A stretch of DNA of 64,000 nucleotides, from contig MU006117.1 of the NCBI GenBank assembly GCA_010093705.1, positions 1,449-65,448 of the forward strand, written 5' to 3'. This stretch comes from Patellaria atrata CBS 101060. Its lineage: Eukaryota > Ascomycota > Dothideomycetes > Patellariales > Patellariaceae. This document shows, piece by piece, positions 26,188 to 38,341 of the stretch; position 1 is the first letter of the stretch, and each line of letters opens with the position of its first letter. A program made the translations under genes and the position numbers. Below the pieces are notes generated by a model. The model saw only the letters and a program-made list of their open reading frames with translations, was not told where the DNA came from and did no database searches.

Positions 26188-26947
26188 NNNNNNNNNNNNN
26201 NNNNNNNNNNNNNNNNNNNNNNNNNNNNNNNNNNNNNNNNNNNNNNNNNNNNNNNNNNNNNNNNNNNNNNNNNNNNNNNNNNNNNNNNNNNNNNNNNNNN
26301 NNNNNNNNNNNNNNNNNNNNNNNNNNNNNNNNNNNNNNNNNNNNNNNNNNNNNNNNNNNNNNNNNNNNNNNNNNNNNNNNNNNNNNNNNNNNNNNNNNNN
26401 NNNNNNNNNNNNNNNNNNNNNNNNNNNNNNNNNNNNNNNNNNNNNNNNNNNNNNNNNNNNNNNNNNNNNNNNNNNNNNNNNNNNNNNNNNNNNNNNNNNN
26501 NNNNNNNNNNNNNNNNNNNNNNNNNNNNNNNNNNNNNNNNNNNNNNNNNNNNNNNNNNNNNNNNNNNNNNNNNNNNNNNNNNNNNNNNNNNNNNNNNNNN
26601 NNNNNNNNNNNNNNNNNNNNNNNNNNNNNNNNNNNNNNNNNNNNNNNNNNNNNNNNNNNNNNNNNNNNNNNNNNNNNNNNNNNNNNNNNNNNNNNNNNNN
26701 NNNNNNNNNNNNNNNNNNNNNNNNNNNNNNNNNNNNNNNNNNNNNNNNNNNNNNNNNNNNNNNNNNNNNNNNNNNNNNNNNNNNNNNNNNNNNNNNNNNN
26801 NNNNNNNNNNNNNNNNNNNNNNNNNNNNNNNNNNNNNNNNNNNNNNNNNNNNNNNNNNNNNNNNNNNNNNNNNNNNNNNNNNNNNNNNNNNNNNNNNNNN
26901 NNNNNNNNNNNNNNNNNNNNNNNNNNNNNNNNNNNNNNNNNNNNNNN
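26188..26947. other. Assembly gap of 760 N
   Basis: The run hides the inner half of the B1 3' LTR and the end of its coding region. A sized gap inside an LTR is typical of repeat-induced assembly breaks. Reading frames drawn through it are artefacts. Confidence 0.97.
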
Positions 26948-27113
26948 ATCGAGGAACTTGAGGCTTTGGAGCGAGCAGCCGAAGGGCAGCGAGCTTCCTC
27001 GGTCGCTCCTTCTTCCTCCGCTGTCGTGTCTCCCTCTGGTTAGTCTGGTTTGGATTTTTCTGCCCTCGAGGGTCTGGAATTCCCTGGTTTTGGCGATGAA
27101 ACTGTTCAAGTTT

Positions 27114-27341
27114 CTAATCGCAATTCGTCAAGTGTTTGAGTGGTTCCCACGTGTTATCTACGTGTTCGTAGCCTTTCCATTTTACTAAATACTTGTACTG
27201 ACTATCCACTCGTTGTAGGTCTAAGATTCGTTCTACCTCGTAGATATCTTCTTCCTCGAGTTCTATGGGTCGTGTTTGGAGTTTGGCATTAGCAGGTGCT
27301 AGTTCTAGGAGTGATACGTGGAAAACTGGGTGTATCTTCAT
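27114..27341 (-). pseudogene. Chromodomain of element B1 (end of integrase)
   Basis: A 75-codon open stretch ends in a chromodomain with the hallmark YLVKWKGY followed by NTWEP. Chromodomains at the integrase tail define chromoviruses and are known to steer insertion toward particular chromatin marks. The preceding part matches the usual integrase tail around HPVFHVS. Part of fossil B1. Confidence 0.85.
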
Positions 27342-27872
27342 TCCTTATGGTAATTCCAACTCATAATTGACTTTTCCTTTAACCTGTTTGATTCTAAAGG
27401 GGCCGATTTTCTTGTGGTCTAGTTTCTTGTTAGGTCTTTTTGTTTTGAGGTTTTTCTATAACAAGTAAACTTTGTCCCCCCTTTTAAAGGTCGGTTCCAG
27501 CGACCTATGCTGATTACTATACTTCGCAGCCCTTATCGTCTGGAAAGCTATGTCTCGTGATAGCTGTGCGTGCAATTCCTTAATTTGCTCGACTTTTAAT
27601 GTTGCTTCTTATGAAATACTTTGAACCGTTCTCGGCTCTCGATATGCTTCTGGTTCAAAACCATAGTTCGCATAGAAGGGTGAAACCTTCGTGGTATCGG
27701 ATTTCGCGCTATTATGTGCGAATTGTGCTATTAGTAGCAGCTCTACCCAGTTATTTTGCTGGTAATTCACATAATTGCGTAAGTATTGCTCTAGAGATTG
27801 ATTTATTCTCTTAGTTTAGCCATCTGTTTATGGGTGGAAGCTCGTTGATAGCTTATGGTTTACCCCTAGACT

Positions 27873-28121
27873 TTATACTAGAGTTTGCCAAAACGCTGAT
27901 TTGAACAGTTTATCTCTATCTAAGATAATCTCTCTCGGCATCTGGTGATTTGCTAGCACTGTTTTCATCACTAATGCTACTGCTTGTGGTGCTGTCATCG
28001 TCGTCTTTACTGGTATGAAGTAGGTGAACTTTGTTAGTCGCTCCACGATAACCAATATCGCGTCATACTCTACTCCTGTTGCTGGATCTTTGGATCCTGG
28101 TAGACCTGTGATGAAGTCCAT
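27873..28121 (-). pseudogene. Integrase core piece of element B1
   Basis: An 82-codon open stretch matches the gypsy integrase catalytic core, starting MDFITGLPGS, with the run AILVIVERLTKF and then a region ending in the second acidic motif. Part of fossil B1. Confidence 0.85.
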
Positions 28122-28160
28122 TATTATTGAGTCCCATGCTCGCTTTGGTGGCTCAATGTG

Positions 28161-28367
28161 TTACATCTGTCTATAAGGTGTATACTTTGCACTCTTATTC
28201 CGTGCGTAGTTATTACACTCTGAGATGACTTGCTTTACTGTACCTCTTACCCCTGGAAAGTAGTAGTTCCTTAGGATCCTTTCCAAGGTTTTGTCAATGC
28301 CTTGGTGACCATGTGCTGGTGCTTCATGGATCTCTTTGGTAAGAGTCTTTCGTAGTGTCATTAGCAT
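28161..28367 (-). pseudogene. Integrase zinc-binding region of element B1
   Basis: A 68-codon open stretch matches the H2C2 zinc region that precedes the gypsy integrase core: EAPAHGHQGIDKT followed by NYYFPG and a cysteine pair. It is read in the same direction as the core piece just downstream. Confidence 0.82.
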
Positions 28368-28526
28368 ATATACGAGCCCGTCGTATAGCCATGTTCCTTA
28401 AGCTGTTTATGTTACTCTAGGGTCGCTACCCTTTCGAAACTCCTCTATCATGCTGTCCTTCTGATAGGCATCACGAATTTATTGTTCTCTCGTGGATTCG
28501 ATTATTAGCATTGTAGCTAATCTTGG

Positions 28527-28970
28527 CTAATTGTAGGTGATCGCGTTATTTTCTTTCTTCAGTACCGCGTTATATACCGGTTTTATTCCTTCTAGGTAGT
28601 CGGATCTTCTACTTATAGTATCGGCTAGTTTGTTTTCGACTCCTAGTCTATGAAATATTTTGAAGTTAAAGGATACGAGTGTTTCCGCCCACCTTACTTG
28701 TCTTCGATTCAACTTCTTTATCGTGAGGAAGTTTGTTAGGTTTTGGTGATCTAACCAAACTTTTACAGTGTACTTGGGTCCTTCAAGGTATAACCTCCAC
28801 TGTTCGAATGCGTCGACAATCGCTAATAATTCCTTGTCGTGCATATCGTAGTTCAGCTCTACGGCCGTGAACTTTCGCGAATGAAAGGCTACTAGATGTA
28901 ATCGTCCTTTCTCATCTAGCTGACTTATATATGCACCTAGTGCATAATTAGATACGTTAGTCTCTAGCAC
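28527..28970 (-). pseudogene. RNase H domain of element B1
   Basis: A 147-codon open stretch with the gypsy RNase H pattern: YDMHDKELLAIVDAF, WLDHQNLTNF and ENKLADTISRR. It lies directly downstream of the reverse transcriptase pieces. Part of fossil B1. Confidence 0.87.
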
Positions 28971-29045
28971 TATCGGTTTCTCTAGGTCAAATATGACTAA
29001 GATAGGTGCTATAGTGAACTTCTTCTTAAGTTCGTCGAATACTTC

Positions 29046-29456
29046 CTATACCTTCTCTATCCAAATAAAGGTATTTTCCTTCTTTATTAACTCTGACAGC
29101 GGCGTTATTACCTTCGAGTACCCCTGGATGAACTTTCTATAGTAGTTCGCGAAACCTAAAAACGATTGTACATCTTTTACGTTTTTCGGTGTTGGCCAAT
29201 CTTGGATTACGGCTATCTTTTTTAGGTCTGCTCGTATGCCTTCAGTGGTAACGATAAAGCCTAGGAATTCCGTTTCTTTAATATGGAATTCACACTTATC
29301 TAGGTGTACTAGGAGTCTCTTTTCTCGTAGTTTCGTCAATACTTTCTTCACGTGCTCCCTATACTCTTCGAATGTTCCGTTCGTGTACACTAGCATATTA
29401 TCTAGGTAAGCAGTTATAAATACGTCCAAATACTCTCTTAGTGTATAATTAATCAC
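29046..29456 (-). pseudogene. Reverse transcriptase piece of element B1
   Basis: A 136-codon open stretch matches the palm-to-connection region of gypsy reverse transcriptase, with the runs LDKCEFHIKETEFLGF and SFLGFANYYRKFI. The preceding part of the enzyme can be followed in worn form to about 29950. Part of fossil B1. Confidence 0.87.
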
Positions 29457-31849
29457 TGCTTAGAACGTTGCTAGGGCGTTGGTTAAGCCGAACGGTATCA
29501 CTATATATTCGTATAGTCCGAACCTCGTTCTTATGGCTGTCTTCCATTCTTCGCCTTCTTTCATTCTGATTCGATAGTAACCGTCCCGGATATCGAATTT
29601 CGTAAACCATTTTGCTCCTTATAACCTATCCTGGATTTCTAAGATCAAGGGTAATAGGTATCTATTCTTGACCGTGGCATCGTTTAGCTATCTATAGTCG
29701 ATATATAATCTCAGCTTACCATTCTTCTTTGGTACAAATAGAATCGGTGAAGCTATCGGGCTTTCGCTAGGTCGTATATATCCCTTTTCTAAGTTGGTGC
29801 GGATATATTCTTCGAGTGCTTTATGTTATTCTCTTATTAACGGGTAAATTGGACCGGGTCGTAGTTTCGCACCCTCCTTCAGCACTATTTCATGATCCCA
29901 CGTCTAGTGATCTGGAAGTATAGTCGCTATATCTTCCTTAAATCTTTGAACTCGCTATACTCTTCGGGTATCTTAGGTTCTTCGGAAACCTTCTCGGCGT
30001 TTACTTTCCTAAGCTATACTACTCCTACGCTCTTGGGTTTATTTCTACAGATCTTTATTATCTTGTAGTGCGAAATACGTCCTACGGATATACTAGCGTC
30101 CGTCTATTTAGTACGTCTCGTTCGCTTAACTCTATTCTTCCGTGAGGTGTCTCGGTTAATCTAGATACTTCTCGTCTTCTAGTTAATATCTAGGTTCACT
30201 ATTTATAACTAGTCCATCCCTAGAATCATATCTATATCTCCTAGGTCGGTTATAGGGATGCGCTGAGTAGTTACCTTCCCTTATACGTTGACTTCTACTA
30301 GTATAGTCCTAAAGTTGATTAGACCTCGTCTATATCCTGTTCCTTCGCCATTTCCTAGTCGCAACGGGACTGGATTTTCAAGTTTCGTGTAAGGTATACT
30401 TTTCTTTTCTACCCATCGGGGTGAGATGAACGAATCGGTGGCGCCACTATCAACTAGCGCTGTCGTTCTCTTACCATATATGGTAACATCTACCTAAAGC
30501 GTTCTATCATTGCTTCGTAGGGTCTTAAGGAACTTAGGAGCTATACTTCTCGATCGTTCCTATCTCGAGTGGCTTAGTAGTTTTTTGCATAGCCATGCGC
30601 TGGGCAACCGGGTTCTATACACTCAGTCTAGTGTAGTCTGTCGTGTCTATCGTAATACGGGCCTTTGCGGTGTTCTTCGCATTCGAGCTCTCGACACTCT
30701 CTCTTAATAATTGCGTCGTGGCTAGGGTTGCTTTTGATTCCTGCTCTCCACCTCTGTGCTATATAATAGTCACACTACATGCCTCTCATTGCGCATTGTC
30801 CGAAGTCTTGTGTATCACACTTAGTAACGTGTTCGGGTACTTCTTTATCGTTTTAGAGTACTTTTGTCTCCCACGGGAATACTTTTCCTTTATAGAACTC
30901 TTCTTCTAATCCTCTATAGTACTAGCAATCCGTGCTATGTTCGTAGTCTTCCCACGTTGTTACTATACATCCTATATGGATTAGTGTCTAATAGTGTCGC
31001 CTACACCTAAACTTGTCCGTGCAGTCGAAACTATCGTACTTTCCACAATCGCCTATTGGTGGTTTGAGTTCTTGATTCTTTTCAGTTTTTCTTGTTTCAT
31101 CTTCGTGGGTTTTACATCCTTTCACCTAGCATTCGCCTTCAGGTAAGTGTATATAAGTAGGATCTCGATCCCTAAACTTCGCTATAGCCTTCTACTATTT
31201 ATGGTATAAGTAGTTATCCTCTTTACATTGTATCCATCGAAAGGCTAAATAGTCTTCTACCCTCGGTGTAAGGTTCACTTGTTGTTCTTCGACGGTCGCG
31301 TCGGCACTGGATTCGGGTTCGATCGGTTCCCAATCTCGGAACTCTTGTTCGAGCCGTTATTGTTGTTCTATAATCCGGTACGTGAAGCTTGGTCCGTTAG
31401 ATGTTTGTACTCTGATTCTCTAACCTTGATTCTGTGCTGGGCATTCTGATGCTGTGTGTGTATATATGTTTCCACACGCCTAACATTGTTGGTTGTCTAA
31501 ACGTTGTCGGAGTGTTTCTTCCTCTAGCCAGTTTCCTACTGTTGGGAACGGCGTTGGTGGCCTACTCACCCCCGTCTAGTATGGTAGCGGCATTTCCTTA
31601 ATCTCTTCCTCTTCAAGCGATGAGACTGGTGATGGTGGTGTTAGGTGCATGACTCTAAGTTGTATACGTCGGTTGTGTCGCGAGGATGGTTGCGTCTTCT
31701 ATGGGCAGTCTTTCTTGAAATGTCCCACTTCTCCGCATTGTAGGCATGCTCTATTCGTAAAGCGTTCTTTTTCTTCTTAGGTGAACTGTCGTTGTTTCTT
31801 TGACTTCTTTTGTTTTGTTTGTTGTAGTCGGTCGAGGTCCATCGGGTCC

Positions 31850-32403
31850 CCCTAATCTTGTCTATTCGTGGCCCTTATTACCTTCTTTCTGTATCCAACC
31901 ACAACATTCTTCCGTCCTCCCTTTTCCTGTCTGCGCTCATATAACCTATTATCTATTCTAACTACTAAGGTCACTGCGTCCTGCATTGTTGTTAGTCTCT
32001 TATAATGAACCCACTCGTCCTTCACTTCTTCCTTCAAACCTTGATAGAAAGCGATCATCAGTGGTTCATCAGGCTAACCCAATGTTGATACTGCCTGCTG
32101 GAATGTAGTCGTATACTTCGAAGCTAACCCTTTCTGCCTGAGTCCTTGAAGCTTTCTTTCTGCTGCCTATTGTTCGTCAACTTCCCTAAAGACGTTCTTA
32201 AGCGTTTCTTCAAACTTTGGAAACGACTTGAAGATCTCCACCGTTTCGTCTTCCTGGTGTTCTTCACTATTCTCAAGATAGTCTCGTGCAATGGGTTCGA
32301 ACCATTCCAAAGCGTCTCCTTTAAGGTACGCTGATGCATCGAGTACACGTTCACTGTCGTCCGTTAGCCCTATTCTTTTATGATAGATCCTCACCTGGGT
32401 CAA
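31850..32403 (-). pseudogene. gag region of element B1
   Basis: Open stretches at 32167-32403 and 31852-32058 match the retrotransposon gag capsid domain (pattern YLKGDALEWFEP, then MIAFYQGLKEEV). The likely gag start is the ATG at 32616, and a CCHC zinc knuckle (CLQCGEVGHFKKDC) lies near 31725-31765. Gag would form the particle that houses reverse transcription. Part of fossil B1. Confidence 0.83.
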
Positions 32404-32662
32404 GAATCCTCTCAGCTCGTCTCGTTTGCCATCGTATGGTGCGGGTTCTTTGACTTTCGCGGTTCGCTTTTATGGTGAGAGCAACTATACGGTAAGTTGT
32501 TCGAGCTGGTCCCTAAGTTCTTGAACTGTCCCTTCGTTTTCGAGTTCGCTGATGCGTTTGTACAACGCTTGGATATGTTCTTTATCCGTCTTCGTGTTGG
32601 CTGCGGCTGACGACATCGTGTCTAGGTCTGTTATACGCTTTCCTACTGCGTGGTAGTTATAA

Positions 32663-33272
32663 TGTTACAACGGGAGTCTATACTTATCGAGACAGAACTG
32701 GATAAGCCTAGAAACGCGCCTGGCTTCTCACTTAACGTGGTCAACCACAAAGGTAGGTTTGGCAAAGTGATAGGATACGTATAACAAAGGCACTTCAAGT
32801 TGACGATACAACTTGCTGACTCCTTGACTTCGGGTAATGCTCACGATGAGACAAGACGTACTGTATGGAAACAGTGTGACAAGTGAAGTCAAGTTTAAAA
32901 CCGTAACATCCAAATCTATAGGTAAGATTGATGGTAAGAATAACTACGAAGAATCTAAATATATGAGGGAAAGACCGTCCTTAAATATTCCCATCCTTCA
33001 TAGTCAATTTGGGGTGCTCACACCCTTTTGGACGTGGTGGCCGTTCTAGACGTGGATCTCCTTCTACGTCCTTTACGTCCACTACGTCCATAACCTAGAC
33101 GTCCTAGACGTGGTGGACGTGGATCCCCCCTTGCGTCCTTTGCGTCCATTGCGTCCACAGTTTCTAGTCACGTGACCCCTTGTTACTGGTTTCATCCGTG
33201 GTTCTCCCGAGTGGTGTTCCTACTTTCCCCTCACTCGTTGTCTGCATGTTCCTACAACTTGTGGCCGTAACA
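32663..33272 (-). repeat. 5' LTR of element B1 (610 bp)
   Basis: On the plus strand it starts TGTTACAACGGGAGTC and ends GTGGCCGTAACA, so it has TG and CA ends, and it is followed by the CTTTC duplication. Inside, between about 33030 and 33170, lies a run of imperfect repeats built on ACGTCC and GACGTGG words. Confidence 0.9.
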
Positions 33273-36200
33273 CTTTCCTATAAAAATTATACGTTTTCTA
33301 TTATTCTAAGATATTTTTTTAGATAGTGGTTATTATTTTATAAAGAACTAGAGAGGTATTATTATTATATTTAAATTAATTAGTATCTAGGTCTATACTA
33401 TAATATTTTTATCTTTTATCGTCTTTAGGTCCTCTTACTTATATAAAAATATATTCGCGACGACGTTTTAGACTCCGGGCCGGTACATGATTCGGAAGTG
33501 GAAATTAGATAAAGTTTCACTTTATTAGGCTTATTAAGTATTAAGTAACTATTTTATAGTGAAGTATTTTAATACTTTATAATTAATAATTATAGTGAAA
33601 GGAACTTACTATAATCCTATTAATATACTTCTCTATTTAATTAGTACTCTTATTACGGCTAATATCTCTTTATCGTGGATTTCGTATCTTAATTCTATTT
33701 CTAATAATATCTTTATCTAGAAGATAATCGATCTTTAGATCTTTTCGTAAAGCTAAAATAGAATTACTATAGTAATTTTATCGTTATAGTCGAATTTAAC
33801 TTTTATCTCGAGTAAAGAGTTATAATACGCTAGTATTTAATTTAATAGAATTAGTTTTTTAGCTCTTTCGAATATTTCTTTTTCTTTTAGCCCGAGCGGT
33901 TACTATACTCCTTTTTAGGTCTAAACTATTAACGGTTATATTACCCGACTAAACTTCTTAAGAAACTTTTAATAGAAGTTATAGAATTTATTAAATAATA
34001 AAATACCTTTTATATTTATAGATAACTTCTAGTTTCGAACTATCTTAATCTTTTCTAGATCTATTACTATTCTATCGATATTAATAATAAACTCTAAAAA
34101 TTTAGTTTTTATTATATAAAACTCGCTCTTCTTTATATTAGTTTATAGGCCGGCTTTTACTAATACTTTTAATACTTTAGTGACGTGAATCTTATATTCT
34201 AATAGGCACGTAGAGTAGATTAAGATATCGTCAATATATACTATATAAAAGTCGTCTAAGTAATTAAAGAGTACTTTATTAATAAATTATTAGAATAAGG
34301 CCGGCCTATTATATAATTTAAATAGTAGTATCTTATATTTAAACGATCCGTATCTCGTTTAGAATATAATAAAGTTTTTAACTATCTCTTTTATCTAAAT
34401 CTAGTAGAATACTTATTTTACGTTTAATTTAGTAAAGATCTTAACTCGTTATAATTATATTAGTATCTCTTTAATTAATAGTAACGAGTATTTATTCTTC
34501 TTTATAATACTATTTAGCTTCTAATAGTCGATATAAAATCTCTAGCTATCTCCTAACTTCTTAGCGAATAACACTAAAAACGCGTATAATACTTCGCTTA
34601 AAACGATAAACCTTTTTTTAGAGATACTCTTCTAGGTAGTCTTTCGCTAATTATAAGTACTTAATAGATATATTATATAAAGGGCTAGTAGTGAGGTTAC
34701 TATCTTAGTTTAATATTATATTATAATTTATATTTTCTCTAAACGATAGTAATTTATCTAATACGGATTTTAAGAATACGTGAGCTAAGTAATAATACTC
34801 CTTAAGTAGCTTCTTATAGATTATTACTTTATAGGCGTCTTCGTCTTTATCTAAAGGGTCTTTATCTTCCGTAAATCGATTTTATATTAAGAAGTTAATC
34901 TTATATAAGCTTATAGCGTCTATAATAATATATTTACGCTTTATATTTTATAGATAGTTCTCTCCGCTAATTAAGTAAATATTTATATAAATCCTAATAA
35001 TATTAATCTACTTACTTAGCTTCGATTTTAGCTTTTTAGAGAGTTCCGGCGTTTCTCTCTTTATTAGATTTAATAGTTTTAATTTTATCTTTTAGAGATC
35101 GGAGCTAATATTCTTAACCTATAAACTCGGTTACTTTTATTAGAATAGTTACGGTTTCCTTTTTTAGTTAACTAATACTTTCTATCGATTATATTCTCAT
35201 TTATCGATAGCTTTATCTCGTTATTTTATATCGAATTAGTGCTATAGATTAGTTTAAATTTATAGCTCGCTCTTTAAAATCACGATATCTCGTTACTAGT
35301 CTTTAATTATAGTAGCCTATTCCGGCTAAATAATTCGATAATATCTATAATTAGATAAGTTATTAGTCTTAAAGAACCACTTCTTACCTATAAATATATT
35401 ATTATAGTTTATATCTATTATTATAATCGATATTAACTACCTTCGTCCTTTAATCACGAGGCTCGCCTTAAGTATTTAGTTAATTAATACTATTTTTAAA
35501 TTATTAAAGGTATTAACTTTAATCTTCTAGTCTATCTTTCTAACTTTAATTCCGAGGTATTATTTTAGAGCGGGTAGCTATCTCTTATTTAGTAGAGTAT
35601 ATTCTTAAACTCTAATATCAATTAAGGCTTTAAGCTATATTACGATTTCGTTCTTCGAGATTTAGTATAATATCGTGAATAGCTTTTTTAATATTAAATC
35701 GTTAATCGATATTACTAATACTTTTATTATTAGCCCTAATATAAAGTCTTTATTTAAGATTTCTCGTTTTCTAAATTTAATTCTAAATTAGACTTTAAGT
35801 TTTAATACTCGTCTTTCTAGATTAACTTTACTTCGGTTATCTTCTTTAATCCCCGGTATTTTAACGCTTTATATCTAGCCTTACCGTAGTTAAAGTAGTT
35901 ACCTATAAACTTCCGAATAGTTATAGTCTACTCCGTTATTTATAGTATTATAAGTGAGATAGTTCCTCTATTCTCTAATTAGTATAAAGTTCTATTTATT
36001 ATTATTAAGATAAAAGTTATTCTAATTAATTTATTATACTTTTAACTCTCTTTATAAGTCTTACTAACTTTATCTAACCTTTCTAACTCTTATATCTATA
36101 TTATAGCTTTACTATAGTACTTTTAGAAGCTAATTTCGTCGTTATCTATAACTTCTATTATTATTAGCCTTAAACTATTATAGAGTTTATTATAGAGTTT

Positions 36201-37468
36201 CTCTTTCTATTAGTCGCGTAATAACTTAGCTTTATTAGCTAATTAAATAAATATAAACTAAAACTTTAAAAAGTTTATTAAATAGTTTTATCTTAACTTC
36301 TTTAATTTATCTCTAACTTTTAGTTATTTATTTAAATCTTTATAGATCTAGTTTAGAAATCTTATTAGCCTTATTAAAGTTATATTATTCTTCTTTAATT
36401 CTAAGAAAGAGTATATATATTTAGCTATCTCGCTATTAATCTATATTTTAATATAAATAGTCTTCGCCCTTTTATCTTAGAACTAATTATTATTAATATA
36501 GAGTTTATTATTTATCTTACTTTTTTATTTTTTATAGATTAGCTTCTTACTATTAATTAGTTTTAGTGGATCGAGGAACTTTTTTATCTTATTATCGCCT
36601 CTACTTTTAAAGCTTTTAGTTAAGTTAACTATTTTAGCTTAGTCGTTATAACTATATAATATTAATAGTTCTTTATTATTAAATTTATCGTTAAACTAAA
36701 TACTCTTTTAATCTAATTTAAACTACTTAATCTACTTTTTTAAGTTATCGATCTCGTTTTAAAGATATTTTATAACTTCTTCGTTCGTTTAATATACTTA
36801 TAGCTTTAGCTATAAGTCGGGTATTATCTTATTAATAAGGTTTATTATTTTTCTAAGTTATATCTCTTAAGTTATAAGCTTTACTCTCGTATAGAGATAC
36901 TTTATTATAAACTAATCTAGGTTTTTAGCTATCTATTTCTTCGCTCCGTCGATTATATTAGCGTTTTAATTATCTATAATAATAGTATATTTAAAAGACT
37001 TTCCTTTTTTTATTATTTCGGGGATTTCTTTTAGTAGGTTCTATAAATCTATTTTTAAAATATTATTAATAATTTACTAGTCGACTATTTCTAACGTTAA
37101 TTTATATCGATATATTTTTCCTTTTTCTTTTAATTTAATACTACTCTCTACTTCTAAATCTATAATTAACTTATTACCTATTTACTTTATTAAGGTTACT
37201 AAAGATTTAACTATTTTATTTAATTTATTATAATATTTACTTTTTTAAATAATTTATATTTATTAGTCTTAATCTCTTTTAAATATTAGGTTATTATTAT
37301 TATCGGCGTTAATACTCTTAAACACTAAATATCTCGTTATTAGTAGAGCTTAGTTATTTATAAATCCTTAATTAGTTCGAGAATCGTTTATTAATTAGAC
37401 TAATATTATACTTTAGTTAGAATATTATATCGTCTTTCTAGAAATCGTTAAAGATAAACTTAATCTAG

Positions 37469-37746
37469 TATAATAATATAATATAATTATAGTAATTATA
37501 TTTTAACTATTTTTATTATTAACTATTTTTATTATTAACTATTAAATATAAAGATTAAGTTAAGAAATAATTATATTATAAATTAAATACTCGCTTATAA
37601 TAGTTCTATTTTATTAAATCTTAGCCTAACTATCTTCTATTTAATTAATTATAATTATAAGATCTCTTTTACGTCTAAATTAGCTAAGATTTCGTATAAA
37701 CTCACTAAATATAGAAATAAGACTAGTATTATAATAAATCGTTATA
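37469..37746 (-). repeat. 5' LTR of element A3
   Basis: 278 bp aligning with 23624-23885, longer by a short internal duplication. It is much more AT-converted than the other LTR of the same element. It ends at 37746 before the ATAAT flank. Confidence 0.8.
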
Positions 37747-37751
37747 ATAAT

Positions 37752-38079
37752 ATTATATTAAATTTTAAATAATAATATTATAATTTAATTAAAAGTATTA
37801 ATTAATATTAAAGTCTTAAAATATATTTTATTATATAAAAAATAATTTCTAATTTTTAAATAATACTTTAAAATTAAAATAAAAAAGGTAAAATAATATA
37901 TTAATATTATAATTTTTAATAATATTATAATAATATTATTTAAAAAGATATTTAAAATAAATATTATATTTAAAAATTATTAATAATATAAATTAATATT
38001 AATAATAAATATAGATAATAATAATTTATTAATTTATTAAAAATAATTTTTAAAAATAAAAAATCTATTTAATTATTAA
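37752..38079 (+). mobile_element. Element D1, third piece (protease region)
   Basis: Nearly pure A+T sequence that aligns with the protease region of A2 (about 13620-13800) and the C elements in plus orientation, continuing the piece at 23067-23618 across A3. It ends at the LTR start of A4. The rest of D1 was not found. Confidence 0.5.
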
Positions 38080-38341
38080 TATAATAATTTATTATAATAT
38101 TAATCTTATTTTTATATTTAATAAATTTATATAAAATTTTAATTAATTTAAATATAAAAAAAATTTTATAATTATAATTAATTAAATAGAAAATAATTAA
38201 ATTAAAATTTTATAAAATAAAATTATTATAAATAAATATTTAATTTATAATATAATTATTTTTAAATTTAATCTTTATATTTAATAATTAATAATAAAAA
38301 TAATTAAAATATAATTATTATAATTATATTATATTATTATA
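38080..38341 (+). repeat. 5' LTR of element A4 (262 bp)
   Basis: It starts TATAATAATTTATTATAATA and ends TATTATTATA. The length is identical to the 3' LTR of A3, and it shares the variant U3 block of that element. Confidence 0.75.

Larger units (their letters stand above)
25889..33272 (-). mobile_element. Element B1: gypsy chromovirus, youngest full-length element, inserted in A3
   Basis: A minus-strand element with about 610-bp LTRs: the 5' copy at 32663-33272, and the 3' copy from 25889 running into the N gap. Parts from right to left: gag (about 31700-32616) with a CCHC knuckle, protease (about 30430), reverse transcriptase (about 29050-29950), RNase H (28527-28970), integrase (about 27600-28370) and a chromodomain (27114-27341). 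Both flanks read CTTTC (25884-25888 and 33273-33277), a perfect 5-bp target duplication. Element A1 shows the same site without an insertion, near 180. The coding frames are interrupted several times, so it is a fossil, but base composition is close to normal through much of it, making it the least RIP-affected full-length copy here. Confidence 0.9.
23624..37746 (-). mobile_element. Element A3: gypsy (chromovirus) fossil split by B1
   Basis: Minus-strand A element with LTRs at 23624-23885 (3') and 37469-37746 (5'). Parts from right to left: gag region (about 35950-37440), protease region (about 34900-35900), reverse transcriptase (about 33890-34780), RNase H (about 33400-33870), the B1 insertion (25889-33272), integrase (about 24600-25650), a chromodomain-like tail (about 24100-24330) and a purine tract beside the 3' LTR. 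Removing B1 and one 5-bp duplication leaves 6734 bp, almost the same as A2. The flanks on both sides read ATAAT, consistent with a target duplication, though in A+T sequence this is weak. The element is broken, with many RIP-type changes. Confidence 0.85.

Noticed and set aside
26021-27188. Long open frames across the 760-N gap
   Set aside because: They are open only because N was read through. The flanks belong to the B1 LTR and the end of its coding region.
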